DNA of 64,000 nt, from contig JACQDF010000219.1 of assembly GCA_016201205.1 (NCBI GenBank), positions 1-64,000 of the forward strand. The letters run 5' to 3'. The notes beneath the pieces are model-generated. The model saw only the letters and a program-made list of their open reading frames with translations, did not search any database and had not been told where the DNA came from. The position numbers and the translations under genes are program-made. Shown here piece after piece: positions 26,318-33,931 of the stretch (the stretch's first letter is position 1; each line of letters starts with the position of its first letter). Origin of the DNA: Acidobacteriota bacterium (GTDB taxonomy: Bacteria; Acidobacteriota; Terriglobia; Bryobacterales; Bryobacteraceae).

Positions 26318-26677
26318 ATGAAGATGTTACTCAAGAGCCTTTGCTGTGCGGGTCTCCTGGCTGGTTTAGCCGGGATCGCATCAGCGGCGGACATTCAGGG
26401 TGTCCTCATGGACAAGATGTGCTCCATGAAGGCGATGAAGGAAGGTCAGCAGGCCGCGCACATGCACACCCGGGAGTGTGCGCTTATGCCGGATTGCCAG
26501 AAGAGCGGGTATGGAGTATTCACTGCCGATGGCAAGTTCATCAGCCTTGACGGCGCCGGGAACGCCAAGGCCCTGGCTGCTCTGAAGGCTTCGAAGAAGA
26601 AGGACGATTTGATGGTCCAGGTGACCGGCGACGTGCAGGGTGATGCGATCAAGGTCGCCAAGCTGAAATTGCTCTAG
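26318..26677 (+). CDS. Small exported Cys/Met-rich protein of unknown function
   Basis: 119 aa with a signal peptide (LLKSLCCAGLLAGLAGIASAA). The mature part has three conserved-looking Cys in DKMCSMKAMKEG, HTRECALMPDC and a close Met/His cluster (AHMHT), followed by a small beta-rich domain (YGVFTADGKFISLDGAGN, DLMVQVTGDVQGDAI). I know similar short proteins from acidobacterial genomes but no function. Position after an anti-sigma gene and before the radical SAM gene, plus soft-metal ligands, suggests a periplasmic metal-binding role; this is inference. Confidence 0.7.
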   Translation: MKMLLKSLCCAGLLAGLAGIASAADIQGVLMDKMCSMKAMKEGQQAAHMHTRECALMPDCQKSGYGVFTADGKFISLDGAGNAKALAALKASKKKDDLMVQVTGDVQGDAIKVAKLKLL

Positions 26678-26805
26678 TTCGACGATACGGCGGCAGGCGG
26701 CTCTCTTCCGTGGGTCGCCTGCCTCTCACTCCATCGCTTGCCTCCCTGCGTGGGATCATTGGCGTGAGGGTGCAAGCTCCATTCAGAAAGGCCTGCCACA
26801 GTTCC

Positions 26806-28362
26806 ATGGAGAAACTCAGCTCAGCGATCGTCGCAGCAACCGAACCGAAGAAGGACGCTGATTACGTCTTTTACGAATTGACACGCAGTATCTGTCCAAC
26901 CTGCCGCCGGGTGATTGACGGGCACATCCTGATTCGCGACAACAAGGTTTACATGCGCAAGCGGTGCCCGGAACATGGCGTGTTTGAGGCCTTGGTTTAC
27001 GGCGATGCGCAGCTCTACGCGAACTCGTCGAAGTTCAACAAGCCGGGCGCCATTCCCCTCGAGTTCTCGTCGCAAATCCAGAACGGGTGTCCGCACGACT
27101 GCGGGCTCTGCCCGGATCATCAACAACACACGTGCCTGGGCATCATCGAAGTCAACAGCGCCTGCGATATGAACTGTCCTTTGTGCTTTGCCGAAGCCGG
27201 ACCTGGATTTAACCTCACGCTCGAGGAAGTGGAAGATATTCTGGATCACCTGGTCGCTGCGGAAGGCAATCCCCAAGTTGTACAGTTCTCCGGCGGTGAA
27301 CCGTCGATTCACCCCGAGATCATCCCGATGATGCGGGCAGCTCAGATGCGTGGCATCCCCAACGTGATGCTAAACACGAACGGGAAGCGCATCGCAGCCG
27401 ACGACCGGTTTCTCGGGAAACTCGCCGAGATCCGCCCCAACATCTATTTCCAGTTCGATGGCTTCGACAGTGAAACATACCGGGTGATTCGAGGAGAAGC
27501 CGACATACTGCCGAAGAAATTGCGCGCGCTCGACCGGCTGGCTGGGATTGGCTGCACGGTAATCCTTGTTCCGGCGATTGAGCGCGGCGTTAATGAGCAC
27601 GAGATCGGCAAGATTGTCCGCTTCGGGCTGGATCACCCCGCGGTGAAGGGGATCAACTTCCAACCTGCGTTCCATTCGGGACGCCATGTATCGCATGACC
27701 CGCTTCGACGCATTACGAATCCCGACATTCTCAACCGGATCGAGGAACAGACGGATGGACTGTTTCGCAGAAGCGACTTCGTGCCGGTGCCCTGCTGCTT
27801 CCCGACGTGCAATTCCGTCACCTATGCCTACATCGACCAGGACCGCAAGGTGACGCCGCTCCCTCGCATCCTGAACGTGGAAGACTACCTTGATTACATC
27901 GCCAACCGCGTGATGCCCGACTTGGGCGCTGAAGTCAAGCGCGCGCTGGAAGGACTGTGGTCTTCGTCGGCGGTGCTCGGTTCGGAGAAAGTGGCACGCG
28001 AGTTTTCCTTCTCCTGCTCCGCGTGCGGCTTGCCGGACGGGAGTCTGGACGTAAAGGGCCTCTCGAATTTCATCTTCATGATCATGCTCCAGGACTTCAT
28101 GGACCCGTGGACCTTCAATCAGAAGAACCTCATGAAGTGCTGCAAGGAATTCCTGTTGCCGGGGGGCAAGCAGATTCCGTTCTGCGCCTATAACTCGGTG
28201 GGCTACCGCGAGCAGGCTCGATCTCAGCTCGTTGCGCAGGAGCCGGGCCGCCGGGCCGCGAGGCGGGCTGGTGAGAAGTATCGGGTGCAGCCAATTACGT
28301 TTTCATTCGACGAAGCTAAGGAACCCTTTGTTGAGCTGCGTCCAGGGAGTGATGGACGATGA
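26806..28362 (+). CDS. Radical SAM enzyme, Tes/MJ0619-like
   Basis: 518 aa from ATG 26806. A Cys-rich N-terminal part (ICPTCRRVIDG, KRCPEHGVFEALVYGDAQLY, NGCPHDCGLCPDHQQHTC) precedes the radical SAM cluster motif CDMNCPLCFAEAG and the SAM-binding FSGGEPSIHP. The C-terminal half has CCFPTCNSVTYAYID and more Cys pairs (FSCSACGLPDG, MKCCKEF). This architecture is that of the Tes/MJ0619 superfamily, which includes tetraether lipid synthases that form C-C bonds, but here it sits in an operon with a methyltransferase and a selenoprotein inside a mercury island. I would not transfer the lipid function. The methyltransferase start overlaps its stop. Confidence 0.8.
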   Translation: MEKLSSAIVAATEPKKDADYVFYELTRSICPTCRRVIDGHILIRDNKVYMRKRCPEHGVFEALVYGDAQLYANSSKFNKPGAIPLEFSSQIQNGCPHDCGLCPDHQQHTCLGIIEVNSACDMNCPLCFAEAGPGFNLTLEEVEDILDHLVAAEGNPQVVQFSGGEPSIHPEIIPMMRAAQMRGIPNVMLNTNGKRIAADDRFLGKLAEIRPNIYFQFDGFDSETYRVIRGEADILPKKLRALDRLAGIGCTVILVPAIERGVNEHEIGKIVRFGLDHPAVKGINFQPAFHSGRHVSHDPLRRITNPDILNRIEEQTDGLFRRSDFVPVPCCFPTCNSVTYAYIDQDRKVTPLPRILNVEDYLDYIANRVMPDLGAEVKRALEGLWSSSAVLGSEKVAREFSFSCSACGLPDGSLDVKGLSNFIFMIMLQDFMDPWTFNQKNLMKCCKEFLLPGGKQIPFCAYNSVGYREQARSQLVAQEPGRRAARRAGEKYRVQPITFSFDEAKEPFVELRPGSDGR

Positions 28363-29156
28363 ATCAGCCTGCCGACTCGAATCAGCTCAAGAGCTGCTGC
28401 GCTGCTGTCTACCAGAGCGAGTTCGCCCGCATGCTGCTCGGAGATTCATTTCACCCGGGCGGCTTGCGGCTTACCGGGCGCTTGGGAGAGTTGCTGGAGC
28501 TGGGACCGGGCCGCCGCGTGCTCGACGTCGCCAGTGGCAAAGGCGAGAGTGCGATCTTCCTTGCACTGCACTTTGGATGCGAAGTCGTTGGTATCGACTT
28601 CGGTGACGGGAATATCGCGGAGGCCAACGAGCGGGCGCGGGTCGCCGAAGTGGAGCGCCTGGCAACTTTCCAACAGGGCGACGCCGAGCAACTCGACCTG
28701 CCCGACGCCAGCTTCGACGCCGTGATCTGCGAATGTGCCTTCTGCACTTTTCCGAACAAGCAAGCGGCCGCCGGGCAATTCTTCCGTGTGCTCAAGCCTG
28801 GGGGGCGAGTGGGCCTGAGCGATCTGACCCGCTCCGGTTCACTACCTCAGGAACTCGACAGCTTGCTGGCCTGGGTTGCCTGTATCGCCGATGCAAGGCC
28901 AGTCGAGGAATACGCCGAATATCTTGCGATAGCCGGGATAGGCGGAGTGCGCGTTGAACCGCACAACGAAGCGCTTGCGGAAATGGTGCGAAGCATTCAG
29001 GGAAAGCTCCTTGGCGCCGAGCTGATGATGAAGTTGAAAAGTGTGCAACTGGAAGGCGTTGACTTGGCCCAGGCCAAGTCGATGGCGCGCGCGGCCGCGG
29101 ACGCCGTTCGTGCAAAAACGCTGGGCTACGTGCTCATCGTCGGACAGCGGAGCTAA
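28359..29156 (+). CDS. Class I SAM-dependent methyltransferase
   Basis: 265 aa, coupled to the radical SAM gene (ATGA) and 9 bp upstream of the GrdB-like selenoprotein gene. The SAM site is RRVLDVASGKGESAIFLA, followed by VVGIDFGDGNIAEA, QQGDAEQLDLPD and FFRVLKPGGRVGLSDL. Extra Cys near the N-terminus (LKSCCAAVYQ) and at CECAFCTF are reminiscent of arsenite methyltransferases that bind soft metals or metalloids through thiols, but this is not an ArsM by overall motif order. A metal, metalloid or selenium methylation role is a reasonable hypothesis. Confidence 0.82.
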   Translation: MNQPADSNQLKSCCAAVYQSEFARMLLGDSFHPGGLRLTGRLGELLELGPGRRVLDVASGKGESAIFLALHFGCEVVGIDFGDGNIAEANERARVAEVERLATFQQGDAEQLDLPDASFDAVICECAFCTFPNKQAAAGQFFRVLKPGGRVGLSDLTRSGSLPQELDSLLAWVACIADARPVEEYAEYLAIAGIGGVRVEPHNEALAEMVRSIQGKLLGAELMMKLKSVQLEGVDLAQAKSMARAAADAVRAKTLGYVLIVGQRS

Positions 29157-29165
29157 GGATCTTCG

Positions 29166-29903
29166 ATGGCGCAGATCTCAGATCTCCCGTTCAAGTACCG
29201 CGCGTTCGTGCGTGCCTATCCCTATCAGCGCGTCAACTGGCGGCCCGGCACGCAGCTCGCCAAGCCTCTTTCGGCCGCGCGCGTTGCGCTCGTGACGACC
29301 GCGGGTTTCTTTCTCCCCAGCCAGACACCATTCGACCAGTCGTTCCGGCACGACGATTGCTCGTTCCGCGAAATTCCATTCGAGACTCCGATCGAGACCT
29401 TGCGGATCGGCCAAAGCAGCGACGCCTTCGACCACTCCGGCATTGAAGCGGATCGGAACCTTGCGTTCCCGCTGGATCGTCTGCGGGAACTAGCCGGCGG
29501 CGGCAAGGTCGGAGAAGCCGCACCCCGCCACTACAGCATCATGGGATCGATCGTTGCACCCGCACGCCTGATCTCGGAGAACGGTCCCGAGATCGCACGT
29601 AAGCTCAAAGCGGACGCTGTCGATGCGGTGCTGCTCGTCCCAGTTTGACCCTTCTGCCACCAGGCAGCCGGGTTGCTGCAGAGCATTATTGAGAAAGCCG
29701 GCATTGCGACGGTATCGATTTCCCTCCTGCTGGAGGTCACCCGGCGCGTGGAGCCACCGCGGGTTCTATCAGTGGATCGCCCGTTGGGATATCCGTTGGG
29801 CGAAGCTCACAACCCTGAACTCCAGCGCACCATCATGCTCGCCGCGCTCGATCTGCTTCCCCGTCCGGTTTCCGATACGCTGATCGTCCCGTTTAACGGA
29901 TGA
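29166..29903 (+). CDS. GrdB-like selenoprotein (glycine/betaine reductase B family), Sec161
   Basis: The ORF track stops at TGA 29646-29648 and restarts at 29673, but both pieces are in one frame. Read-through gives 245 aa with VDAVLLVPV-U-PFCHQAAGLL and continues IIEKAGIATVSIS to FNG. Glycine/sarcosine/betaine/D-proline reductase B proteins place selenocysteine at exactly this point, after a hydrophobic strand and before the helix leading to an x-IEKAGIP strand. VALVTTAGFFLP and FREIPFETPIETLRI are further family segments. The motif is UxxC (UPFC), suggesting a redox or metal-binding Sec-Cys pair. No grdA/grdC partners are present, so it is not a glycine reductase. Last gene of the radical SAM/methyltransferase operon; its stop overlaps the convergent MerA-like gene by 11 bp. 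Confidence 0.87.
29664..29679 (+). promoter_or_regulatory. Candidate SECIS hairpin of the GrdB-like gene
   Basis: GCAGC-CGGGTT-GCTGC starts 15 nt after the UGA; the loop holds GGU, as in bacterial SECIS apical loops. A competing stem CTGCC-ACCA-GGCAG lies just 5' of it. Assignment is by position and loop only. Confidence 0.55.
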
Positions 29904-31299
29904 TTTTGGACAACCCCAGCAAAATCCGGCCGGAAGGTCCGGAGAGCAGGTTCTCGATGGCCATGTCGGCAGCCATTTGCTGTACTGCCGTCGAGTAGGT
30001 CGGATAGGCGTGAATCGCACCGGCGAGATCCGTAACCTTCCAGTTGTGCCGGATCGCCAGAATCAACTCTGTAATGGCCTCTCCGGCGCGCGCAGCCACG
30101 ATTGTCGCCCCAGTCACCGTTCCGTCGTCCTTGGCCACCAGCTTGATGAACCCCGCGGCGTCATTCTCGCAGATCGCGCGGTCGGTGTGGCTCATCTCCC
30201 AACGACAGACTTTCACGCGGTCGCCGAACTTCGCGCGGGCCGCCTCCTCGGTGAGTCCCACGTGAGCGACCTCCGGGTCCGTAAATGTCACCCAGGGAAC
30301 CACATCCGTGAAGCCGGAGGCATGTCCCGGAAGCAGCGCATTCCGCACCGCCTGGAACGCCTGCCATCCTGCGAAGTGGGTGAACTGATGCCCTCCCACA
30401 ACATCCCCGGCAGCATAAATGTGCTTCACGTTGGTGCGCAACTGGTCGTCGACTGGAATTCCCTTTGCCGAGTGAGAGACGCCTGCTTTCTCCAGGTCGA
30501 GCCCGCCGACATTCGGCTTGCGGCCGGAGGCCACCAGCAGGAGATCGCCGCGAACCTCACGGCCGTCCGTGGCCACAACGATCTCCTCCCCATCGCGCCT
30601 CGCTGAGCTGGCGCGGCCACGCGCGATCTGGATGCCCTCGCGCTCGAAGACCTCTTCAATGCACGCCCTTGCTTCCGGCTCTTCCTTCGGCAACAGCGTC
30701 CGAGCGACTACGGTGACTTGCGACCCCAGCCGCCGGTAGGCCTGCGCGATCTCGGCGCCGACAGGTCCTCCACCAACGACGATCATTCGCTCAGGCAGCC
30801 GATCATTATCGAAAATCTGCTCGTAAGTCACAAAGGGAACGCCGCCAATCCCATCGATCGCCGGCGTCGCCGGGCGTGCGCCGGTCGTAATCAAGAACGA
30901 CTTTGCGTTGACCGTGAGTTCGCCGGCGGCGATCGTGTGTTCATCTATGAATCGCGCCGGCCCGAGGATCACCTCGATTCCCTGTTTGTGAAGCTCCTCG
31001 GGACTTTCGAACTGGTAGACCTTTTGGATGGCTGTCCGCACATACTCGCGCACCTGATGCATGGCGACTTCCGGCGCTTGACCACGAATGCCGTACTGTG
31101 CCGCTGTCCTGACTTCATGCGCCACCTTGGCGGCCTTGAGAAGCGCCTTGCTCGGCACGCAGCCAGTCCAGGTGCAATCGCCTCCTATTCGGGCCTTTTC
31201 GACCAATGCGACACGCGCGCCGAGCCGCGCCGCGAAGCTTGCCGCGGTCAGCCCGCCGGAGCCAGCCCCGATGATAGCCATCTCATATTCAGGATTCAT
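29893..31299 (-). CDS. MerA-like pyridine nucleotide-disulfide oxidoreductase
   Basis: 468 aa from ATG 31299. N-terminal FAD fold AIIGAGSGGLTAASFAARLG; redox-active pair in GGDCTWTGCVPSK (Cys42/Cys47); NAD(P) fold IVVGGGPVGAEIAQAYRRLG; second FAD motif IYAAGDVVG; dimer-interface TFTDPEVAHVGLTE and HAYPTYS. The sequence resembles mercuric-reductase-like flavoproteins (TIGR02053 relatives) but has neither an N-terminal HMA domain nor the C-terminal vicinal Cys pair needed by true MerA, ending LLGLSKIIR. It may reduce another disulfide, selenide or metal thiolate. Its start overlaps the stop of the MFS gene. Confidence 0.85.
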   Translation of the reverse strand: MNPEYEMAIIGAGSGGLTAASFAARLGARVALVEKARIGGDCTWTGCVPSKALLKAAKVAHEVRTAAQYGIRGQAPEVAMHQVREYVRTAIQKVYQFESPEELHKQGIEVILGPARFIDEHTIAAGELTVNAKSFLITTGARPATPAIDGIGGVPFVTYEQIFDNDRLPERMIVVGGGPVGAEIAQAYRRLGSQVTVVARTLLPKEEPEARACIEEVFEREGIQIARGRASSARRDGEEIVVATDGREVRGDLLLVASGRKPNVGGLDLEKAGVSHSAKGIPVDDQLRTNVKHIYAAGDVVGGHQFTHFAGWQAFQAVRNALLPGHASGFTDVVPWVTFTDPEVAHVGLTEEAARAKFGDRVKVCRWEMSHTDRAICENDAAGFIKLVAKDDGTVTGATIVAARAGEAITELILAIRHNWKVTDLAGAIHAYPTYSTAVQQMAADMAIENLLSGPSGRILLGLSKIIR

Positions 31300-32518
31300 T
31301 TCGACTTCCCATCCTCCGGACCAGCACAAGCGCCACGGCCGCCATTGCGACGGTGCCGTGAATCAATCCATCTACGGAATAGCAGGCGCCCAGCCAGCCT
31401 GCCAGAAGCGAACCGATGATTGCGCCCACGCTTAACAGCACCGAGTAGATGCCCATTGCCGCTCCCCGGCCTGCCTGGGCTCCAACGGCCCCGGCCAATA
31501 GAGAAAGCGCCGCCGGCGTGAATCCACTCTCGACCATGACGCATGCCGCCGTGCCTGCTCCAACGATCCACCGAAAACCCGGGCCCGAATGCCCGGAATG
31601 ATTCAACAGATAGAGACCAACACAGGCGCCGAACATGGCCACGAGCGCAAATCGCAACGCGCGTAGCACGTCCATCCGGGGCAGGACGAAGCTCCACGCC
31701 GTGACGCCCGTACCAAACACGATCGAGTAGCCCAACATCACCCAACCGACCTCGTTCGGTGCATCGGCGAACAGACCGGCCAGGAACTGTCCGCTCGAAG
31801 ATCGCTCGGTGAGGAGAAAGGAGAGCGGCGGGCCCAACCATAAGCCCACAATGGAGTTGACGCACAGCCAGATCGGAGCCAGGCGTCGCAACGAAGGCTC
31901 GCGAAGCGCTCTTCGGAAGCCTGCCAGTGCATTCTCAACGCCGTAACCACGGCTTCCCACCGAGCCGAGATAGAGCAGCGCCGCTGCCAGCAGGTAGCTG
32001 GCAGCGACCGCGGAAAAGGCGCGCGGTCCGACTCTCCGCCACAGTTCGCCGGCGAACACTGCGCCGAGGGCGAGCCCCGCGAGCAGCGACAGTTCGAAAT
32101 AACTCATCACCCGCGCTCGCAGCGGAGCGTTGCCGTCGGTCGTATCGGTCAAGTGGGCGAGTAATGAAGGGGCGCTGGCCGCCGCTCCAAGACCTTCGAC
32201 GCCACGGCTGAGAAAGAAAACGCTCGTGCTGCCGGTCATTCCGAACAACTGTGTCGCTGCGGCGCCCAGCACCGCTCCGGCTGTCATCAGGCTGCGCGGC
32301 GCGAGAGCGTCGGAGACCAGACCCATCGGGATCGCCCCAACGAGTTCCGCGCCGAAGGCGATCGCCCCCAGACTGCCCGCCAGTGCCGCACCGGATTCCA
32401 GGCCGCGATTGGCGAGGTGCGCCAGGTATAAACCCACCAGGACTCCAGTTGCTCCGCCGGCGATGCGCATCAGGGCATTTCCGAGTAATACAAGCGGAAG
32501 GCGCCGGCGCGCGGCCAT
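31289..32518 (-). CDS. MFS transporter
   Basis: 409 aa from ATG 32518 (MAARRRLPLVLLGNALMRIAGG); the ORF-track start at 32758 is inside the upstream gene. About 12 membrane helices are visible, with an MFS-like loop 2-3 motif (GLVSDALAPRS) and VFFLSRGVEGLGAAASAPSLLAHLTD. The substrate is not evident; an exporter of a mercury- or selenium-linked product would fit the context. It lies 76 bp after the Sec thioredoxin-fold gene, and its end overlaps the MerA-like gene by 11 bp, so all belong to one leftward unit. Confidence 0.82.
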   Translation of the reverse strand: MAARRRLPLVLLGNALMRIAGGATGVLVGLYLAHLANRGLESGAALAGSLGAIAFGAELVGAIPMGLVSDALAPRSLMTAGAVLGAAATQLFGMTGSTSVFFLSRGVEGLGAAASAPSLLAHLTDTTDGNAPLRARVMSYFELSLLAGLALGAVFAGELWRRVGPRAFSAVAASYLLAAALLYLGSVGSRGYGVENALAGFRRALREPSLRRLAPIWLCVNSIVGLWLGPPLSFLLTERSSSGQFLAGLFADAPNEVGWVMLGYSIVFGTGVTAWSFVLPRMDVLRALRFALVAMFGACVGLYLLNHSGHSGPGFRWIVGAGTAACVMVESGFTPAALSLLAGAVGAQAGRGAAMGIYSVLLSVGAIIGSLLAGWLGACYSVDGLIHGTVAMAAVALVLVRRMGSRNES

Positions 32519-32594
32519 GGTGTCAATGTACTCTAGAGAGCGGCGCGGCCCGAGATCGTTCCCGCCGGCGGCCTGCGTCTTCTTCTCTCGTCCA

Positions 32595-33692
32595 CTATTT
32601 GGCGCCCTTCCGCAATGGAACCGGGGAACGCTGCCCGTCGTGATTGGCGTAACGGAACAACCACCGGATCGGAACGGTCTGGGGCGAGTAGCAGATTCGA
32701 TCGTCACAGGCCTGGTAATAGAAAGAATCTTCGATCTGCAACGTGCCATCAGGGGCAAGCAGCGGCCGGACCTCGCCGGCTTGCCCCACTGTCAAGTCGC
32801 GCGTGATCCGGAAGCGGCCCTCATAGACTGGAACCGTCTCCCCAATCGCAGGCAGGTGGAGCATCTTCGAGTTGGGGAGCGATACCTCATGAAGCAGCCA
32901 CCCTGTTGAGTTCTTGATCCGCCATTCGATCGGTTTGTAGCCTTTGACACCGGGCGCGTAGACGTGCATTCGGGCCTTCAACCCAAGTTCCATGACCAGG
33001 GTGACTCGATTGCCGGGCCGAACTGTTTCGTCGCTGGCATAATACCGAAGCTTCAGATGCGCGGTTTCCACCTCCGTGGATCGACCATCCAGGCCAATAC
33101 CAAGCTCCTTGACCAACACTCCGGACGTCGTAAAACGCTCGCGATGGTCCTCTTCGAAATACTTCGCAACGACGACTCCTCGCTCGTCGACCAGGTAGGT
33201 CCCTGGGAACGGGACACCGTACCACTCATGGTCCGGCGGGAAGTTGTCATTCAAGATGCCGAAGGCCCGAATCATTCTCGAATCCGAGTCACCGAGCAGC
33301 GGATAGTTGACGCCCTTTCGTGCCGCAAACTCCGCCAACAGCTCAGGCTTGTCGTAGGTGATGGCCGCAATGCCGATGCCTTTCGATGCAAGCTCCAACT
33401 TCTTCTTTCCCAGCTCCACGAGCTGGGTCTTGCAGAACGGTCACCAGTCCGCCGACCGCACGAACATCAACAAAGCGCCCTTCGGGCCGCGGATGGATTC
33501 AAGAGTCTGTTTCCGGCCATGCTGGTCGGTCACTTCGAACGAGGGGATCGGACTGCCGACCGCCGGTCCGGTCTTCAGGTTCTTGTCGAGTTCCGGGACG
33601 GGCCGCAGGCGAGGCCGCTCCGTGTCTTGTGCCGCGACGCCACCGGTCAGCCAAAACCCTGCAACCAGGATCACACTCCACGAACTCCGCAC
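32595..33692 (-). CDS. Exported peroxiredoxin/thioredoxin-fold selenoprotein, Sec84 (W-U-P-F-C)
   Basis: The ORF track shows two pieces (33441-33692 and 32595-33419) split by TGA 33443-33441, both in the same frame. Read-through gives 365 aa: a signal peptide (VILVAGFWLTGGVAAQ), an AhpC/TSA-type domain with FEVTDQHGRKQTLESI and ALLMFVRSADW-U-PFCKTQLVEL, then GIAAITYDKPELLAEFA, DSDSRMIRAFGILN and GTYLVDERG. In relatives the motif reads SADWCPFC, so UGA replaces the peroxidatic Cys. The last 170 residues are a separate beta-rich domain (LKLRYYASDETVRPGNRVTL) seen with redoxin domains in acidobacteria. Start GTG with TAGGAGG six bases upstream. Probably periplasmic, co-transcribed with merA. Confidence 0.9.
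33409..33427 (-). promoter_or_regulatory. Candidate SECIS hairpin of the thioredoxin-fold gene
   Basis: CCCAGCTC-GTG-GAGCTGGG, a perfect 8-bp stem, begins 13 nt after the UGA. With the closing pair open the loop is CGUGG. The position equals that of the first MerB-like SECIS. Confidence 0.6.
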
Positions 33693-33826
33693 CTCGACCT
33701 CCTAACGGCCCTTCCGGAAGGGCCGTGCACCTCGAGAACAAATACGTCGATTTCCTCGCCTCGGGCCGGCACCGCCGCCCCCAGGGCAAGTCCGAGAAGA
33801 GGGTTGTACACGTTGCGACGCAGCAT
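33671..33826 (-). CDS. Possible 51-aa peptide between merA and the Sec thioredoxin-fold gene
   Basis: ATG at 33826 preceded by GGAGGATCAGCC. The translation MLRRNVYNPLLGLALGAAVP... ends in VRRSRCGVRGV and overlaps the next gene by 22 bp. The 22-bp palindrome lies within it. The N-terminus is weakly signal-like. No family recognised; it may be a leader peptide or chance ORF. Confidence 0.3.
   Translation of the reverse strand: MLRRNVYNPLLGLALGAAVPARGEEIDVFVLEVHGPSGRAVRRSRCGVRGV
33705..33726. promoter_or_regulatory. 22-bp perfect palindrome upstream of the Sec thioredoxin-fold gene
   Basis: ACGGCCCTTCCGGAAGGGCCGT, immediately before the TAGGAGG ribosome site of the GTG start at 33692. In RNA it is an 11-bp hairpin without a T-tract, so it is not a standard terminator. 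It could modulate translation or stabilise a processed transcript end. Confidence 0.5.
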
Positions 33827-33931
33827 GGCTGATCCTCCATTATCGTGGTTTTCGCCGGCCGGAATGAAAAAGTGACGGTCCGGCCAGAACTTTCTTGGGA
33901 CGAATTAGCGGCTCACTTCTACGAGAGGAGC

